Shown: positions 24,376 through 36,599 of the stretch, in pieces
Layout of the letters: each line of letters starts with the position of its first letter
How positions within the stretch are numbered: position 1 is the stretch's first letter
The notes under the pieces: generated by a model
What the model saw: only the letters and a program-made list of their open reading frames with translations
Told to the model about the DNA's origin: nothing
The model's database searches: none
Assembly: GCA_029237695.1 (NCBI GenBank)
Contig: CM055265.1
Coordinates: forward strand, 123,993,871-124,057,870
Direction of reading: 5' to 3'
Length of the DNA: 64,000 bases
From: Conchocele bisecta
Lineage: Eukaryota > Mollusca > Bivalvia > Lucinida > Thyasiridae
Program-made: the position numbers and the translations under genes

Positions 24376-25330
24376 ACACAATTAACTTTCATATCTAAAT
24401 ATAATGAACTGGTATTCAATATATCCCCTTAGGCCCTCATCCGGCACCTCGTTAAATGTTTTGTTGTCATGTTTTATTTGTGATTCTTTTTTAAATAGGT
24501 ACAATGTCATGTCAAAGCCACTGCAAATCGAGACAGAGTTTACCCTGCATGTATAGTTTAAACTCAATACATGCATATTTACTTGAACTATACTGTATTG
24601 TCATGCGTTCTTCATTTGTTCGAACTGTTATTAACTCGGTACTTTATTTGGCTAATACTAGTCTATTAGATGTTGCGTGAGTGAGTTGCATTTGCTTTAT
24701 TTTTGGTTATTTCATTACTGTTTCTTTCCGTTGGTCGTGGAGTGAAAATGTGTGTCACGTTGAACATGTTGAAGGCTCCTCGACAACCGCAGCTGTGCGT
24801 GTCTCCTTCGTTGATGGTGTATTGCGTTGGTTTCCCTTCTGCATGGGCCCTCATTGGGTATTTCACTCTACTGTAATACAGAACTTGTCAATTATATGCA
24901 CTATTTGTTGGTATGGGTCATTTAACAGCACATTATTATAAGATGATTTGCTAAAACACATTATAGCCTCGACGTTCACCTCGACTACGGATGTTGATAT
25001 ATTAAGCAGAATGATGCTGATCAATTGTCTATTAGTGAGACATCATGATTGATATGCACACACGTCCACACCCAGAGGTTAGCGAACACTATTTATTGCA
25101 TAGTATCAATAACAACGGGAATACAGTTTGGAAGTAATGGCCACGACTTTTATGTATTAACAGAACAGACGACTCATAAATGGCTGACATGCTGCGGGTA
25201 TATCCGGGGTGATACGAGAAATATGATATACTTGTTTATTTGTATCCACTGGGTACGAGAAGAACTAGGACATAATTAGCCAATATGTATCCGCCGGAAT
25301 ACCGTTACCGTAAATACCCGGGTATTTGCT
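24376..25330. other. Intron 5 stretch
   Basis: No domain, RNA gene or clear repeat. Open frames here look like chance. Confidence 0.4.
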
Positions 25331-25334
25331 AATT

Positions 25335-26930
25335 GTGTCCGCTGTACGGGGCGCCATGCAGGACAGGTTAATTATGTGTACAAAATTGAGTTTTGTAACA
25401 CTGAAAATCACAAAATTCAATTCTGTGTCACAAAATTCAGTTCTGTCAATTCTGTGTCACAAAATTCAATTATGTGTCACAAAATTCAATTCTGCATACG
25501 TTTCGTATACAAAATTCATTTTTGTTATAAAGGATTCAATTTTGTAAGACAGAATTGAGTTTTGTGAAGAAAATTCAGTTTTGTAGGACAGAATTCATTT
25601 TTGTCCACAATAATTAGTTTGCGTAGGATAGTCTATGTCATCTCTACGTTGATTGGTTGAGATCGGTCTTAGTACATTTTACTAGATGGTGGAGTACACT
25701 TGCAGGTTTAAATATTTAAATGCGAAAATATAACCCAATATATCAATATTATACTTCTTTATGGACAGTTATTTTGGTTATATTATGATTACAAATGAGT
25801 GGTCACACCATATAAGCATATATACTTTGAAGGAGAAATAAGAAAAACATTCAGAATTTTCCCTGAATTATGTAAACAGGGTCAAACATAAAGTAGCCGG
25901 GACATAGCATGCCCATATAGAGAATACCAGGCTAGTGTATTTTGATATCAAGTTTATCAGGCAAGGCTAGGAAACGCGTAGGAATTCCGAGGCTTGCCGA
26001 GGAATTCCTACCGTTTCCGAGCCGAGCCTGATAAACTTGATATTAAAATACACTAGCCTGGTATTCTATTTATCAGGTAACGTTTTATGCTCGAAAATGA
26101 CATTAGATGACGTCGTATTCTAACAGTAGATCTAACCTTGTGAAACAAATGGTATTGGATCTGTGTCTACTAGTTGCGAAGTGTTCACAACTATGTGTCT
26201 ACATGCATTATTTACAGTATACACCATCTTAGTACATGTATCCATGGTATCTACACAAATACTACAAATGGTTTCCTCAAATGGCCCAATACACACATTC
26301 TGTTTATAAACACAGACAACAGTCAGAACACAGGCCACAGCGCGTGTATTATTGATTTAACTGGGGGGCAAATGTACCTTGCGATACACACTAAATGACG
26401 TCAGTACTCGCGGGAGATCTACATGTACATGAATTATGTGTACAACGCAAATGAGTTTAAATACGAATGGGTTTGTCAACGTTTGACTGTTTGGAGATAG
26501 TTGAAGCAAAATGGCAGAATGAGAAATGAATCATCGGCAGAATGAGAAATAAATCATCGACATTGAATGTGTAGATCGGCGACCGTGACCCATTTCTCCA
26601 GTGCAGTTTCTGACCAATGGTAGTCCTTCTTACATGCGTGTGCAGAATTGACAGAATTGAATTTTGTGACACAGAATTGAATTCTGTGGCACAGAATTGA
26701 ATTTTGTGACACATGGCACAAAAATGAATTTTGTGACACAGAATTGAATTTTGTGACACAGAATTGAATTATGTGGCACAGAATTGAATTTTGTGACACA
26801 GAATTGAATTCTGTGGCACAAAAGTGAATTTTGTGACACAGAATTGAATTTTGTGGCACAAAAATGAATTTTGTTGACAAAATTGAGCCATGTCCCACTT
26901 GGCGCCCCGTACGCTGTACCTATGCTTTTC
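25335..26930. mobile_element. 1.6-kb inverted repeat with oppositely oriented 20-bp arrays
   Basis: The outer arms are CCGCTGTACGGGGCGCC (about 25339-25355) and GGCGCCCCGTACGCTGTAC (26901-26919). Inside each arm is an array of a ~19-20-bp unit, CACAAAATTCAATTCTGTGT (left, 25376-25612) or its complement (right, 26640-26885). The unit is itself an imperfect palindrome. A family B hairpin sits in the middle (25921-26067). Apparent proteins of repeated S-V-S-Q-N-S or C-H-K-I-Q-F are products of the array, not genes. Confidence 0.8.
25921..26067. mobile_element. Family B hairpin, nested copy
   Basis: AGAATACCAGGCTAGTGTAT...CTTGCCGAGG...ATACACTAGCCTGGTATTCT, a nearly perfect ~147-bp palindrome. 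The same arm sequence (CTTGATATCAAAAGACACTA) recurs at 29315-29409, 32446-32583, 36600-36660, 38126-38263, 43190-43250 and 60770-60855. Confidence 0.85.
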
Positions 26931-26939
26931 CGTAAATAT

Positions 26940-29080
26940 CCAGGAAACATCAAGCTTGGCAGCTTTGCCATATATGCATACATGAAATACGCTGATATTG
27001 CGAATAGTGCGATATGCACCACCCGCAGCATTCCGCATGGCCAGCCAAATAGTGTATAGACCGCAGATTTGATTTCGCTCGTTCATGGTCTGTATGTAGT
27101 CGCGACGATAGCCTGTTCTGCCAACTGCCGTTTGTGTCGGTAGGTGTTTCACCCTATTTCCGCTGCAGTATCATGGCACATCATCCTTGAACAGAATTCA
27201 GAAACATCTCACCACGGTAAAAACATACATATGGAAGACTTCGGACTTCCTATAAATGGGAGTTTGAATAAACAACAGGAGAGCGGATCGATGTATCGCG
27301 TTTAGTATATGGGCGTGGAGAAAAAATGAAATGGTTAATTAAAGTTGTTCTTAGGTGTGGGGTGGGTGAATGAGTTGTTCGTCGGCCAGTTGATCCAGTG
27401 AAAAGAACGAAAGCACGTGCTGTGAGCCCTTATATACTAGTGCGGGAATGTAACGCTTGACCATTGAGTTATAGTCCAGTTCGGACAGGAGTTAGTTACA
27501 GGCCGGTTTAATAATCAAATCCCTAAAATAAATTGGTTTATTCGAGAATAATAAACCGCATTATTGTTATACTTCTTCTGATTTCTTTATTTATAAGTCT
27601 AATGGTGTGATTGTATAAAACCATGTACCTTCATTAATGTATATTAGGATATATGTTGCTTTGACTTTTGCTAGGTCGAAGGTCAACTCAATGTCATTAA
27701 AATTGACAACAATGTGACAGTGTAATCATCTAGAATAAATAATTTGAATGTAGAAACACATGAAGCAATACGCGATAATTAAATATGGAGTGTAATATTC
27801 AACAATAAAAGTAAAGAAGAAATATGAAAATATATACTTTGTTTGGTACACCCGGTATCGTATAGATCAGATAGTGTTCCTTACTGTTTACTGTACCTTT
27901 TTGTTAGAAAAGTCATGACATGGTCAACGTCAGTATATGTTTATCGAATGTTTATTCTCAAGTCGGCAGGTACATGTAGCGTGGTCAGTGAATGTCCCAC
28001 TCAAAAGGACCAATGTGATTAGATGCTGCCTAGCTTACAGCTAAAGTGGTGGCTCCAATATGACATACTACAACATATATGGTTTGGATGGCAATTACAT
28101 GTACACGTCAGGCATGTATTACGATTTCGTTACAATACTAGTACATTACTTCCGTGCGCATATCTCGAATACTGCATGTCATGCAATGGCGTACAGTTGA
28201 TCGGTTTTGATATTTGCCGTGTATGTTTGTGTACGTTTGTGGCATGATGAGGTGAGCGGGAGGGTGGCGGCGCCGCGTTAACGAGGTTTATAGTGATAGA
28301 TTTTGTTCACTGGCCGTTCCAATGCGGTACCCGTGCTGTCATGTTTAGTGTGATTTACTTCCTTGTGATTGCTTTGCTCATGGGACAGTTTATGTTCTCA
28401 TCGGTAGTTCATTGGGGGGATGCTTGTTGTAGAGCTTTTTTGCATTTATTTTATTTTAATTGTTGCTACATATATCGTTATGGGAACGTCTATTCTTGGC
28501 TATTCAATCAGTGAATTACTTAAACTTGGGAATCCTATGCAAACCACATACATTTAGCTTGCTATCTTTGTGACGTGTTGCGTACGGTAAGCATGTACAT
28601 TCGTACATGAAGGAACATATGTCTGTCGGCGATTTGAAGCCACAAGAAAATGGGTATAACATAAACCATTCGCATTGTAAACACTTGAAACCTGGTGTTA
28701 TGAAGACTATAATATTAAAATTTACATTTCATTATATGTAGGCGTATATGAAACCTTTAATAACGCTACAAATGAAAGTAAACTGATAACATTAACAGGT
28801 TTTCATGACTGTACTTCATGACTTAAAGGTACACTGTATCAAACTTACAGGTTGTTTATTGACGCTAAAATACAGTGTTAGTATGCAAATATTATTTAGA
28901 AGATATATGTCGTTATTGTGTTGTAACGTATAGCCGGTAGCTGTTGCAGTATCGGTCTGTATGTGAACACATGCATTGTATGAATATGTTAAATAGAATA
29001 TAAAATACCGCAATGAACCCATGAACAAATAAACCATAATGTAACGCAATATACCATGTATGTCCTGTTTTGACCGAATA
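26940..29080. other. Intron 5, distal part
   Basis: Unique-looking AT-rich sequence. A Cys-containing frame near 27976-28015 is closed by a stop and has no domain match. Nothing else is supported. Confidence 0.4.
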
Positions 29081-29084
29081 CGCA

Positions 29085-29425
29085 TTGACTGATAACATAT
29101 TGTTGTATCAGGCATTGAACTGATACAAGCATCCGGGCTATAACAAAGTAAAAACTGACGTTTCGTTGGTTGGATGACGTCACCTGACGTTACCGAATGA
29201 CGTCAGTGTAATGACGCAACGTAAACAAGTCTGCGTTCTGTCCATGAATACCGACGTAATATGTTGTATTTTTTTAGCATAAAACTGTTACCTGATAATT
29301 ATAACACTAGGTTACTGTCTTTTGATATTAAGTTTATATGGCTCGGCTCGGAAACGGAAATTCCTATATGTTTCCGTGCCTTGCCTGATAAACTTGATAT
29401 CAAAAGACACTATTTTCGTACATGT
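29085..29425 (+). mobile_element. Family B element, full length
   Basis: The unique half (TGATAACATATTGTTGTATC ... GACGTCACCTGACG...AATGACGTCAGTG) is followed by a hairpin half (CTTTTGATATTAAGTTTA ... AAACTTGATATCAAAAGAC). The hairpin begins about 140 bp upstream of the acceptor of sushi exon 6. Confidence 0.75.
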
Positions 29426-29549
29426 ATTCTCTACACATGTTCAACTTGATTTCGCGGCTAATATAATACTTTACGCAATCTTCAAAATACATAATGTTAC
29501 ATTGTGATATACGTAAAATGATTAATTGCAAGTTGTATTTTATTATCAG

Positions 29550-29729
29550 AGATAGTGTGCCCTTCAAAAGTAATCAAGTATGGATCGTTCGATGATGGAT
29601 GTAGTGGTACCCTTGACGATGTGTGTTCTTATTCCTGCGACAAGTATTACACACCCGTCAGTACTCGGAAAACCGTGACATGCATCGCTACTCGAACTTG
29701 GAGTCCGAACCTGGACACATTATGCACGG
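29550..29729 (+). CDS. Exon 6: sushi/CCP module 3
   Basis: The acceptor TGTATTTTATTATCAG and donor ACGG|GTGAGT bound 180 nt, phase 1-1. The module runs VCPSKVIKYGSFDDGC through TWSPNLDTLC with the six-cysteine spacing of its neighbours: C...GC...VCSYSC...VTC...LC. It is separated from module 2 by a 5.6-kb intron filled with fold-back and inverted-array repeats. Confidence 0.9.
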
Positions 29730-29810
29730 GTGAGTCAGGTGTACACTACTGCATGCACTAATCTTTCCGATATTGCTTTATTCAATTCCGTTTATTTATT
29801 TAATATACAG

Positions 29811-30000
29811 CAGAACCTCTCTAAACCGGACACGCAGGCAGTGTGTGTATCCTTAATGTAATGGGTTTCATTGGTGTATATTTATGTTGATAATGCCTGT
29901 TCAAGTACGCAAAGCACAGACTGACGCATACTTTAGCACGGTCATACGTCTGATTTACAGTGGAACGTCTCTAAACCGGATACTCTAGGACCTCCCATAG
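29811..30000 (+). repeat. Family J repeat (AACCTCTCTAAACCGGACAC)
   Basis: Two direct terminal motifs, CAGAACCTCTCTAAACCGGA (29813) and CAGTGGAACGTCTCTAAACC (29958), flank a spacer with TGATAATGCCTGTTC. The same pair with similar spacing occurs at 63040-63215. Single ends occur at 35156-35182, 40921-40945 and 60440-60503. Confidence 0.65.
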
Positions 30001-30270
30001 TAGCAAAGTATACTTTGAGGGAGAAATTTTCAATTTTATGATAAATTTATTAATTTTTATTGTACTGAATTTATTACATTATCACAGCCAATTTGGCTGT
30101 GATAATGTAATAAATTCAGTAAAATAATTCTGCATGCTTTTAATCATGAAATATATGCACTTGTTAGTTCTATATGAAATAATGCATTTCAGGAAAAATA
30201 AATGATTACTCCCTCAAAGTATACTTTGCTAGTAAAGTATACTTTGCAATGTTGATGAAATAGGCTACAG
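30001..30270. mobile_element. Family C fold-back element, copy 1
   Basis: AGCAAAGTATACTTTGAGGG at the left and TACTTTGCAATGTTGATGAA...TAGGCTAC at the right. The central hairpin is ATTTATTACATTATCACAGCC / GGCTGTGATAATGTAATAAAT. Other copies: 43600-43830, 52334-52650, 53476-54016, and fragments at 37024-37088 and 46435-46555. Confidence 0.8.
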
Positions 30271-31617
30271 GTTGAGACCCAATCAAATTTCTAGTCGGTA
30301 TTACCAATACATGTTCAGAAACGTTGATAATTTTGACAAGATTAACTCAGGCGGTTGTGTAAATATATAATACCAGGCTAGTCGCTGTTGGTATTAAATG
30401 GTCATACATGTGTCAGGATTTCCAGGTACATTTATATCGGATTTCATATCGTGTTGTTATGTACCGATATCGGTTAAAAGTGAAACAACCCAGAGGTCCC
30501 AATATCGTCATGTATCTTCAAGTAAACCACTTTACACAGGGCCATGATGAAAACACACTCTTATTTTTTATATTATTTTTTGTTCACAAAATCTAGAAAA
30601 CAATCAAAAATCCACAAAACCACTCTTTTTTTAATTTTTATATCACTTTTTCAAAAATGATAGTAGAACAATACCTACCGAACTGGTTATATAAATGTAA
30701 AAGGTATTGCCATGATAACGTCTTACTGTAATAATTGTTTGCTGGTGTTCTAATAATTGTGTAATTAGGTCGCAGTGTCACCCTTCGCGCAGATAATCCG
30801 TTATCTATTATAATAGTTGATGATGCTATTTGCGGGCCCAGTGTCTCACATGTGGATGAAATGGTATTAATGCAGTTGGCAACAGAGAATTTCTATTTGA
30901 CATATATGGGGAGCGTAAAAGAAATGACCCCTGCAAGCAAGTTGTATTCAACATCACTTATGTCTTTTACTGCAATATGTATATTTGATAAAACAAAGAT
31001 GGTTTCCGGTCCTAATAACAGCTTGAGTGTCTGAAAACAATATAGAAGTACAAGTATGTACGTAAATAAAGAAATGGCGGACAATAGTGTTGCTAATAAA
31101 GGCGTTACACTCCTGGCATTGAAGATGCCAATTTTCAACGCTGTCCCAAACTAAACAAAGGAGAACTATTACTGTAACAGTAACGTTGGCTTTCATAAAA
31201 CGTGTTTCCTTTACATATATTATGGTACAAATATTGCCTTTCTTGAATGCACTCCTAAAAATAGGTGATGTTTCGAAGTAAAGTACCCATGGCATATCAG
31301 GAGTGCAAAATATTTGTTCAATGTTATATTTTGTTATGTGTTGTTTATATGCATTCATGTATTCATGAATAGTCTGGCTTATATGAAAGGCTTATCATTT
31401 TTCGCATTGATGAAGAAAGAAATAGTTAACTTTACGCATTAAACATACTGTGACGATCCTAAACATTTCCTCCGTCGAAATGTCATGTCTCGAGTGTAAC
31501 ACTTTTAGATACATTTTTGGGCTGAAATTTGTTCATTACTTTACTGATATTTTGCAGCAAATCAAGACAATGGTGTGGCTCAATTGCTGAACACTTGTAT
31601 GGTATTTAAATTGCCTA

Positions 31618-32183
31618 CTGTCTGTTTCACGAAAGCTGCCCAAATTTTACGGCTATATAGACAATTCAAAAACAATATTATTTTCGATAATATTAAATTA
31701 AAAGAAAATTTAAGAATGAGCCTTCTTTTTATTTCGTGAAATTCGGTCAAATATTGGTTTTATTACGAAAAATTGATTTCTCTATGGGAATTTAACATGG
31801 GGGAAAAAAGAGGTAGGAGTGTGGGATTAGTCAAAAAACGAAAAATTTTGGAAATTGACTCCGAAACCTAGCTAGATAGCTTGGATATGATCTAACTAAG
31901 AAAACAAAAGTTAAATTTTAAAAATCGGTACAATATTTCTAAAATTCAAAAATATTTCCCCATGTTAAATCCCCATAGACATCTTCACTCCGTGAAGATG
32001 TCTATGGGGATTTAACATGGGGAAATTTTGTTTTCGCAATAAAATCAATATTTGACAAATTTCACGAAATAAAAAGAAGGCTCATTCTTAAATTTTCCTT
32101 TAATTTAATATTATCGAAAATAATATTGTTTTTGAATTGTCTATATAGCCGTAAAATTTGGTCAGCTTTCGTGAAACAGACAG
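31618..32183. mobile_element. Family D fold-back element, copy 1 (566 bp, TA target)
   Basis: Termini CTGTCTGTTTCACGAAAGCT and AGCTTTCGTGAAACAGACAG are flanked by TA on both sides. Arms of ~160-190 bp pair imperfectly, and an inner hairpin lies at 31957-32023 (CCCCATGTTAAATCCCCATA...). The paralogous site 37863-37864 reads GCC-TA-GAAT with no insert. This gives a TA target duplication, typical of Tc1/mariner-mobilised MITEs (superfamily inferred). No coding capacity. Confidence 0.9.
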
Positions 32184-32445
32184 TAGAATAAAATGATTTT
32201 GCATAAAATCAATTTAAAGTTACGTGGTCATTTGTTTAGAAGTTATCCATATATTGATATATTCACTTCAACAATTATGGAGACACAGGATTAAAGTGTA
32301 GATATTCCGAAATAAATTTGAAAACACTATGAAACTTCCATGTATACATGTACATATATGGTTCCGTAGCTAAGATGTAAACTGTTCAGGCGTTACATTT
32401 GCAATTTTGGCATTTTGTTGTGATGTGATATTGGCATGTAGTACA

Positions 32446-32775
32446 TAGAGAATACAAGGCGAGTGTATTTTTATCAAGTGAATCAGGCAAGGCTAGGACA
32501 CGCGTATGAATTCCGAGGCTTGCTACCGTTTCCATGCCGAGCCTGGTAAACTTGATATCAAAAGACAGTATCGTGGTATTCTATTATCAGGTAACGTTTC
32601 ATGTACGTACGTAACTCGTACTTGTTTACGTTGCGTCATTATACTGACATTATTCGGCAACATGACGTCATCCGACCAACGGAACGTCAGTTTTCACTCC
32701 GTTGTAACCCGGATGTTTATATCAGGTCAATATGCCTGATACAACAATATGTTATCAGTCAGTACGTATTCGGTA
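32446..32775 (-). mobile_element. Family B element in unit 1
   Basis: The hairpin half comes first (AGAATACAAGGCGAGTGTAT...GGTAAACTTGATATCAAAAG), followed by the inverted unique half (TTTACGTTGCGTCATTATAC...ACAACAATATGTTATCAGTC). It ends ~100 nt before the exon 7 acceptor. Confidence 0.75.
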
Positions 32776-32872
32776 AATGCATGGCAGGTTACATGATATA
32801 GTACAGAATTGACGTGATGCGTGTATGAATTCCCTCTTTATGCCACTTGAACACACGTTCTGTTTCTTGCAG

Positions 32873-33055
32873 AAAAACACTGTCCTACTACACTGTCTAA
32901 CGGGAAGTTATTGGCGTGTACCCGGATGATTGGGAATAGTTGTAACTACACGTGCGACAATGGGTATACGAAACCAACGGGCATCCACAATGTCATCTGT
33001 AATGAACATTACAACTGGCACACGGATGGAATTTCCAATAACGCATGCACAGCAG
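32873..33055 (+). CDS. Exon 7: sushi/CCP module 4 (duplication unit 1)
   Basis: A strong polypyrimidine acceptor (GTTCTGTTTCTTGCAG) and donor GCAG|GTAAAC bound 183 nt, phase 1-1. The module is KHCPTTLSNGKLLAC to WHTDGISNNAC, with six cysteines and two N-glycosylation sequons (NSC, NYT). By eye, exon 9 in the second duplication unit differs at two nucleotides, both amino-acid changing (Met to Lys, Asn to Thr). Confidence 0.92.
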
Positions 33056-33159
33056 GTAAACTGATTGCAACATCATGTAAGCACAGCACGTTTCCTTTGT
33101 GAAGACAGGACGCAAACCACAGCTGGAGAGTGAGGATGGGTGTAGAAATACAAAAACAT

Positions 33160-34225
33160 TTGTATACGCCCGTTTGAAAATAAACGGGACGTATTATGTA
33201 TTCACCTTGTACAGGTGGACATTCACAGCTTGTCCACGCAATAACCTGTTCTACTTAACGGATCGTAATAAAATTCGGTATTTTTAATGTTCGCACTCTG
33301 TATCCTTGTCCACGCAAAAACTAAAGTTCTGCTTCACGTAACGTAAATTAATTCGCTATACGTATTGATCACGGCAATGCGAAGAAGACTGTTGTTTTGA
33401 TAAATGTCCGATGACTTATCTCCCATTGGCGGCCATTTTTAAATGTGAACACTCTGTATCCTTGTCCACGCAATAAATCAAGTTACACTGGACCGATCAC
33501 ACCCACATTCAGGATACATGTTTGCCATGGCATGACGAATACGCCTATTGATTGTCAAACATGTTCTATGACCTTTTCGGCCATTTTTGCACTCTGTATC
33601 CTTGTCCACGCAATAACTTAAGTTCTACTTGATCGATTGTAACCGAATTCGGTATACGTGTTTATCACGTCAAGATGAAGCCATTGATTTTGAAAACTAT
33701 TCCGATAACTTATCTCTTGGCGGCCATTTTTAATGTTCGCACTATGTATCCTTGTCCACGCAATAACTCAAGTTTTACTTGACGGATCGTAACCAAATTC
33801 AGTATACATGTTTATCACGGCATGTCGAACAGCCCTATTGATTATATTAAAAAAGAAATCCCATGACTTATCTTCCCTTGGCGGCCATTTTTTAATGTTC
33901 GCACTCTGTATCCTTGTCCACGCAATAACTCAAGTTTTACTTGACAGATCGTAACCAAATCCAGTATACATGTTTATCACGGCATGTCGAACAGCCCTAT
34001 TGATTATATCAAAAAAGAAATCCTATGACTTATCTTCCCTTGGTGGCCATTTTTAATGTTCGCACTCTGTACACTTGTCCACACAGGAACTTGAGTTATA
34101 CTTGACGGATCGTAACCAAATTCAGTCTACTTACATGTTTATCACGTCAAGATGAAGAAACTTATTGGTTTCATTGAGTTATCTCCCCTTGTTGACATGG
34201 CTTGCCTCGACGGGCGTATATTGTG
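33160..34225 (+). repeat. Core-repeat array with GTATCCTTGTCCACGCAATA units, unit 1
   Basis: It opens with TATACGCCCGTTTGAAAATA and closes near GACGGGCGTATATTG, an inverted terminal match. In between are about seven ~120-160-bp units carrying TGTATCCTTGTCCACGCAATA-like, TGACGGATCGTAACCAAATT and GGCGGCCATTTTTAATGTTC. It resembles the core-repeat class of Helitron-like elements, but a CTRR end is not clear. A duplicate lies at 38870-39790; partial arrays are at 34608-34905 and 40024-40317. Confidence 0.7.
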
Positions 34226-34317
34226 ACCTTCGGCACTATTGTTGAAAGTTCTTTCGAAATCAATCTGGCTACATGCAGATAGCTTAGAAACTATTTTTAA
34301 TAATGTACTTACGAAAA

Positions 34318-34579
34318 CAAGAATTCTAATAGTATTGTATAAAGTCTAGTTTAGCCCCTCTGCTCCCCCTGTACAATGTAAATAGTAACATTGGAAAATA
34401 GGCATATTGTAATTTCCCTCTACAATCGGTAATTCATTACATTTCGGAAAACAAGAATTCTAATAGTATTGTATAAAGTCTATTTTAGCCCCTCTGCTCC
34501 CCCTGTACAATGTAAATAGTAACATTGGAAAATAGGCATATTGTAATTTCCCTCTACAATCGGTAATTCATTACATTTC
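34318..34579 (+). repeat. 131-bp unit duplicated in tandem (unit 1 only)
   Basis: CAAGAATTCTAATAGTATTG through TCGGTAATTCATTACATTTCG occurs twice in succession, nearly identical. The duplicated segment in unit 2 (39878-40005) has a single copy, so the doubling is recent. Confidence 0.8.
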
Positions 34580-34607
34580 GTAAAATAAGAAATGGGGAGC
34601 ATACCTC

Positions 34608-34905
34608 TTTATACGCCCGTTTTAAAACATTGGGACGTATTATGTATTCACCTTGTACCGGGCGGGTTGGCGAGTATAGATTGCCCACGCAATTACTAGG
34701 GTTCTACTTGACGGATCGTAACCAAACTGAGCATACATGTTTATCACGGTAAGACGAAGAAGCCTATTGATTTTCAGTATGGAAAAATTCCATTACTTAT
34801 CTACCCTTGGCGGCTATTTTTAATGTTCGCACTCTGTATCTTTTCCACGCAATAACAAAAGTTTTACTGGACGGATCGTAACTGAATTCGGTATACATGA
34901 AGTTG
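34608..34905 (+). repeat. Partial core-repeat array
   Basis: It restarts with TATACGCCCGTTTTAAAACA...GTACCGGGCGGGTTGG, then about two core units ending at GAATTCGGTATACATGAAG. Its counterpart in unit 2 is 40024-40317. Confidence 0.65.
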
Positions 34906-35196
34906 CTGGATGCAATAACCCATTTGACCAGGAGCTACACTGCTTACCAATCCCATTAAGCCCCATGTCTCCAGTAACAACCACATTAAATGTCATACAG
35001 TGTGACACCAAAAAAACACATGTGCTCTTATTTTTGATGAGTTTCTTGTTCATTTATCTCTGGTGATAATGTCTGTTCGTGATCGCTTAGCACATATCTA
35101 TGTCTCAGAATTATCAAATGCCTCATTTGCAGTGACACCCTGGGGAACTCCCAGGGTGTTCGGTTTAGAGAGGTTGCAATGTACATGTATATATAG

Positions 35197-35373
35197 TTGC
35201 TGGATGCCCTCACACATTCGGAAAAGTTCAAATGGATGCCAACTGTAGCGGACTCGTCCACAGCGTGTGTGGTTACTCGTGCAAGTCGCCATCAGTACAC
35301 AGCACCAACTTCACGACGATTGAATGTAAACAAGATGGAAACTGGGATATCGTGGAACAAAAACTCTGCTTGG
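35197..35373 (+). CDS. Exon 8: sushi/CCP module 5 (duplication unit 1)
   Basis: The acceptor is TACATGTATATATAG, with little polypyrimidine tract; the donor is TTGG|GTAGGT. The exon is 177 nt, phase 1-1. The module is GCPHTFGKVQMDANC to DGNWDIVEQKLC, with six cysteines and sequons NCS and NFT. About 14 nt upstream of the AG lies the end of an interspersed repeat (GTTCGGTTTAGAGAGGTT), so a transposable element supplies most of the 3' splice region. Confidence 0.88.
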
Positions 35374-35416
35374 GTAGGTCACGTGTATCTCAGCCGCTAT
35401 AGAATACAAGCACATA

Positions 35417-35676
35417 TGAGACACGCTACGCGATTTTGTACCTTCGGACATCTGCTTTATTTCATCAAATACGTTTACAAATTTTACAACATTTTTCATA
35501 AATATAGACAAAAGTTGACACAATTTTCAGAGTACATGCCGAATATAATTCTGCATGTATTCTGAAAATGTTGTCATCTTTTTGCGCTAGTTACGGTAAA
35601 TATTGTAATTTTTGTAAACGTATTTCATGAAATTACGCAGATGTCCGAAGGTACAAAATCACATGGCGTGTCTCAT
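35417..35676. mobile_element. Family E palindrome, full length (~260 bp)
   Basis: ATGAGACACGCTACGCGATT...ATCACATGGCGTGTCTCAT, with pairing that continues inward (AAATACGTTTACAAATTTTA / TTTTTGTAAACGTATTTCAT) to a centre near 35547. It begins ~45 nt after the exon 8 donor. Confidence 0.85.
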
Positions 35677-36599
35677 ACGCTTTCTCTGCTTCCATCCGCT
35701 AATCTCCGATCACAATGTGTACATATTGTAGTAAAGTTGTGTTTAAACTAACTAAATTGATATAGTGACCGAATTAGCGTTTGTTTGTCTGTATGACTTT
35801 TCCTTTGTTTTGTTATGTTGAGCATTTTTTCTAAACTTAGATCGTGAGCAATCAGTTTGGCTGGGCTTATACAGAGCATGACTCGATATCGCCAAATCAT
35901 ACTTCTTGCATCTCGTGTCTTGGATTTTATTGTCGGTGTATCAGCTTTATTTCCACTCGATTTGGGGGTGAACATTGCACTCGTATACTACAGGCGTTTT
36001 TTTGATTGATGTTGTTAGTTCATGATGTACACAATCGGACACTGCATGATGACACGCTGCTATCTTTATCATCTTTAGGACATTTCCATAATACAAGATA
36101 GCAGGCAAAGTTGAATAAAATAATAAATGATTTCAAATCAGCATAGCAGCACAATGTATAATAAGCAAACATTCAACTATTTGCGAATTAGTATGGAATG
36201 GCCAAGATGGCCGCTAAAATGTACTAACTTTGAATTAGTTGACGTATATAATATTACATACTTGTCTCGGTGGTGCACGACGGCGGGGATAATTGGGGGG
36301 CGGGGTGTATGTTATGCACACTAGTTGTATCTGTGTTGCCCACCGACTGTTCCAAGTCAGTACACTTGTTGTCCGGTTATTTATATAATTGTTCAATGCA
36401 TATATGTCTTCATATACTGCGACTATATTTTCTGCAGGCTTTATTAATGTTTGTTTTACATGATACATTCGTTGCTTTCATGTTACATGTATATAAATGT
36501 ATTTCATGTGTGCTTTTTATTGGGGTTGGGTGACGGGTGGGTGGGGCGCGTTGCGGGGAATGTGCGCCTGTATTTCAGGGGCAAAATCATGTGCCTGTA

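Noticed and set aside
26457..27152. Overlapping minus-strand frames with Ser-Val-Ser-Gln-Asn-Ser type repeats
   Set aside because: Three frames of the same 20-bp DNA array are all open because the unit lacks stops; no support as protein.
27970..28200. Cys-containing frame after AG at about 27978 as a possible extra sushi or LDLR-A exon
   Set aside because: Stops occur in each usable phase, the cysteine spacing fits no module, and the phase chain is already complete without it.
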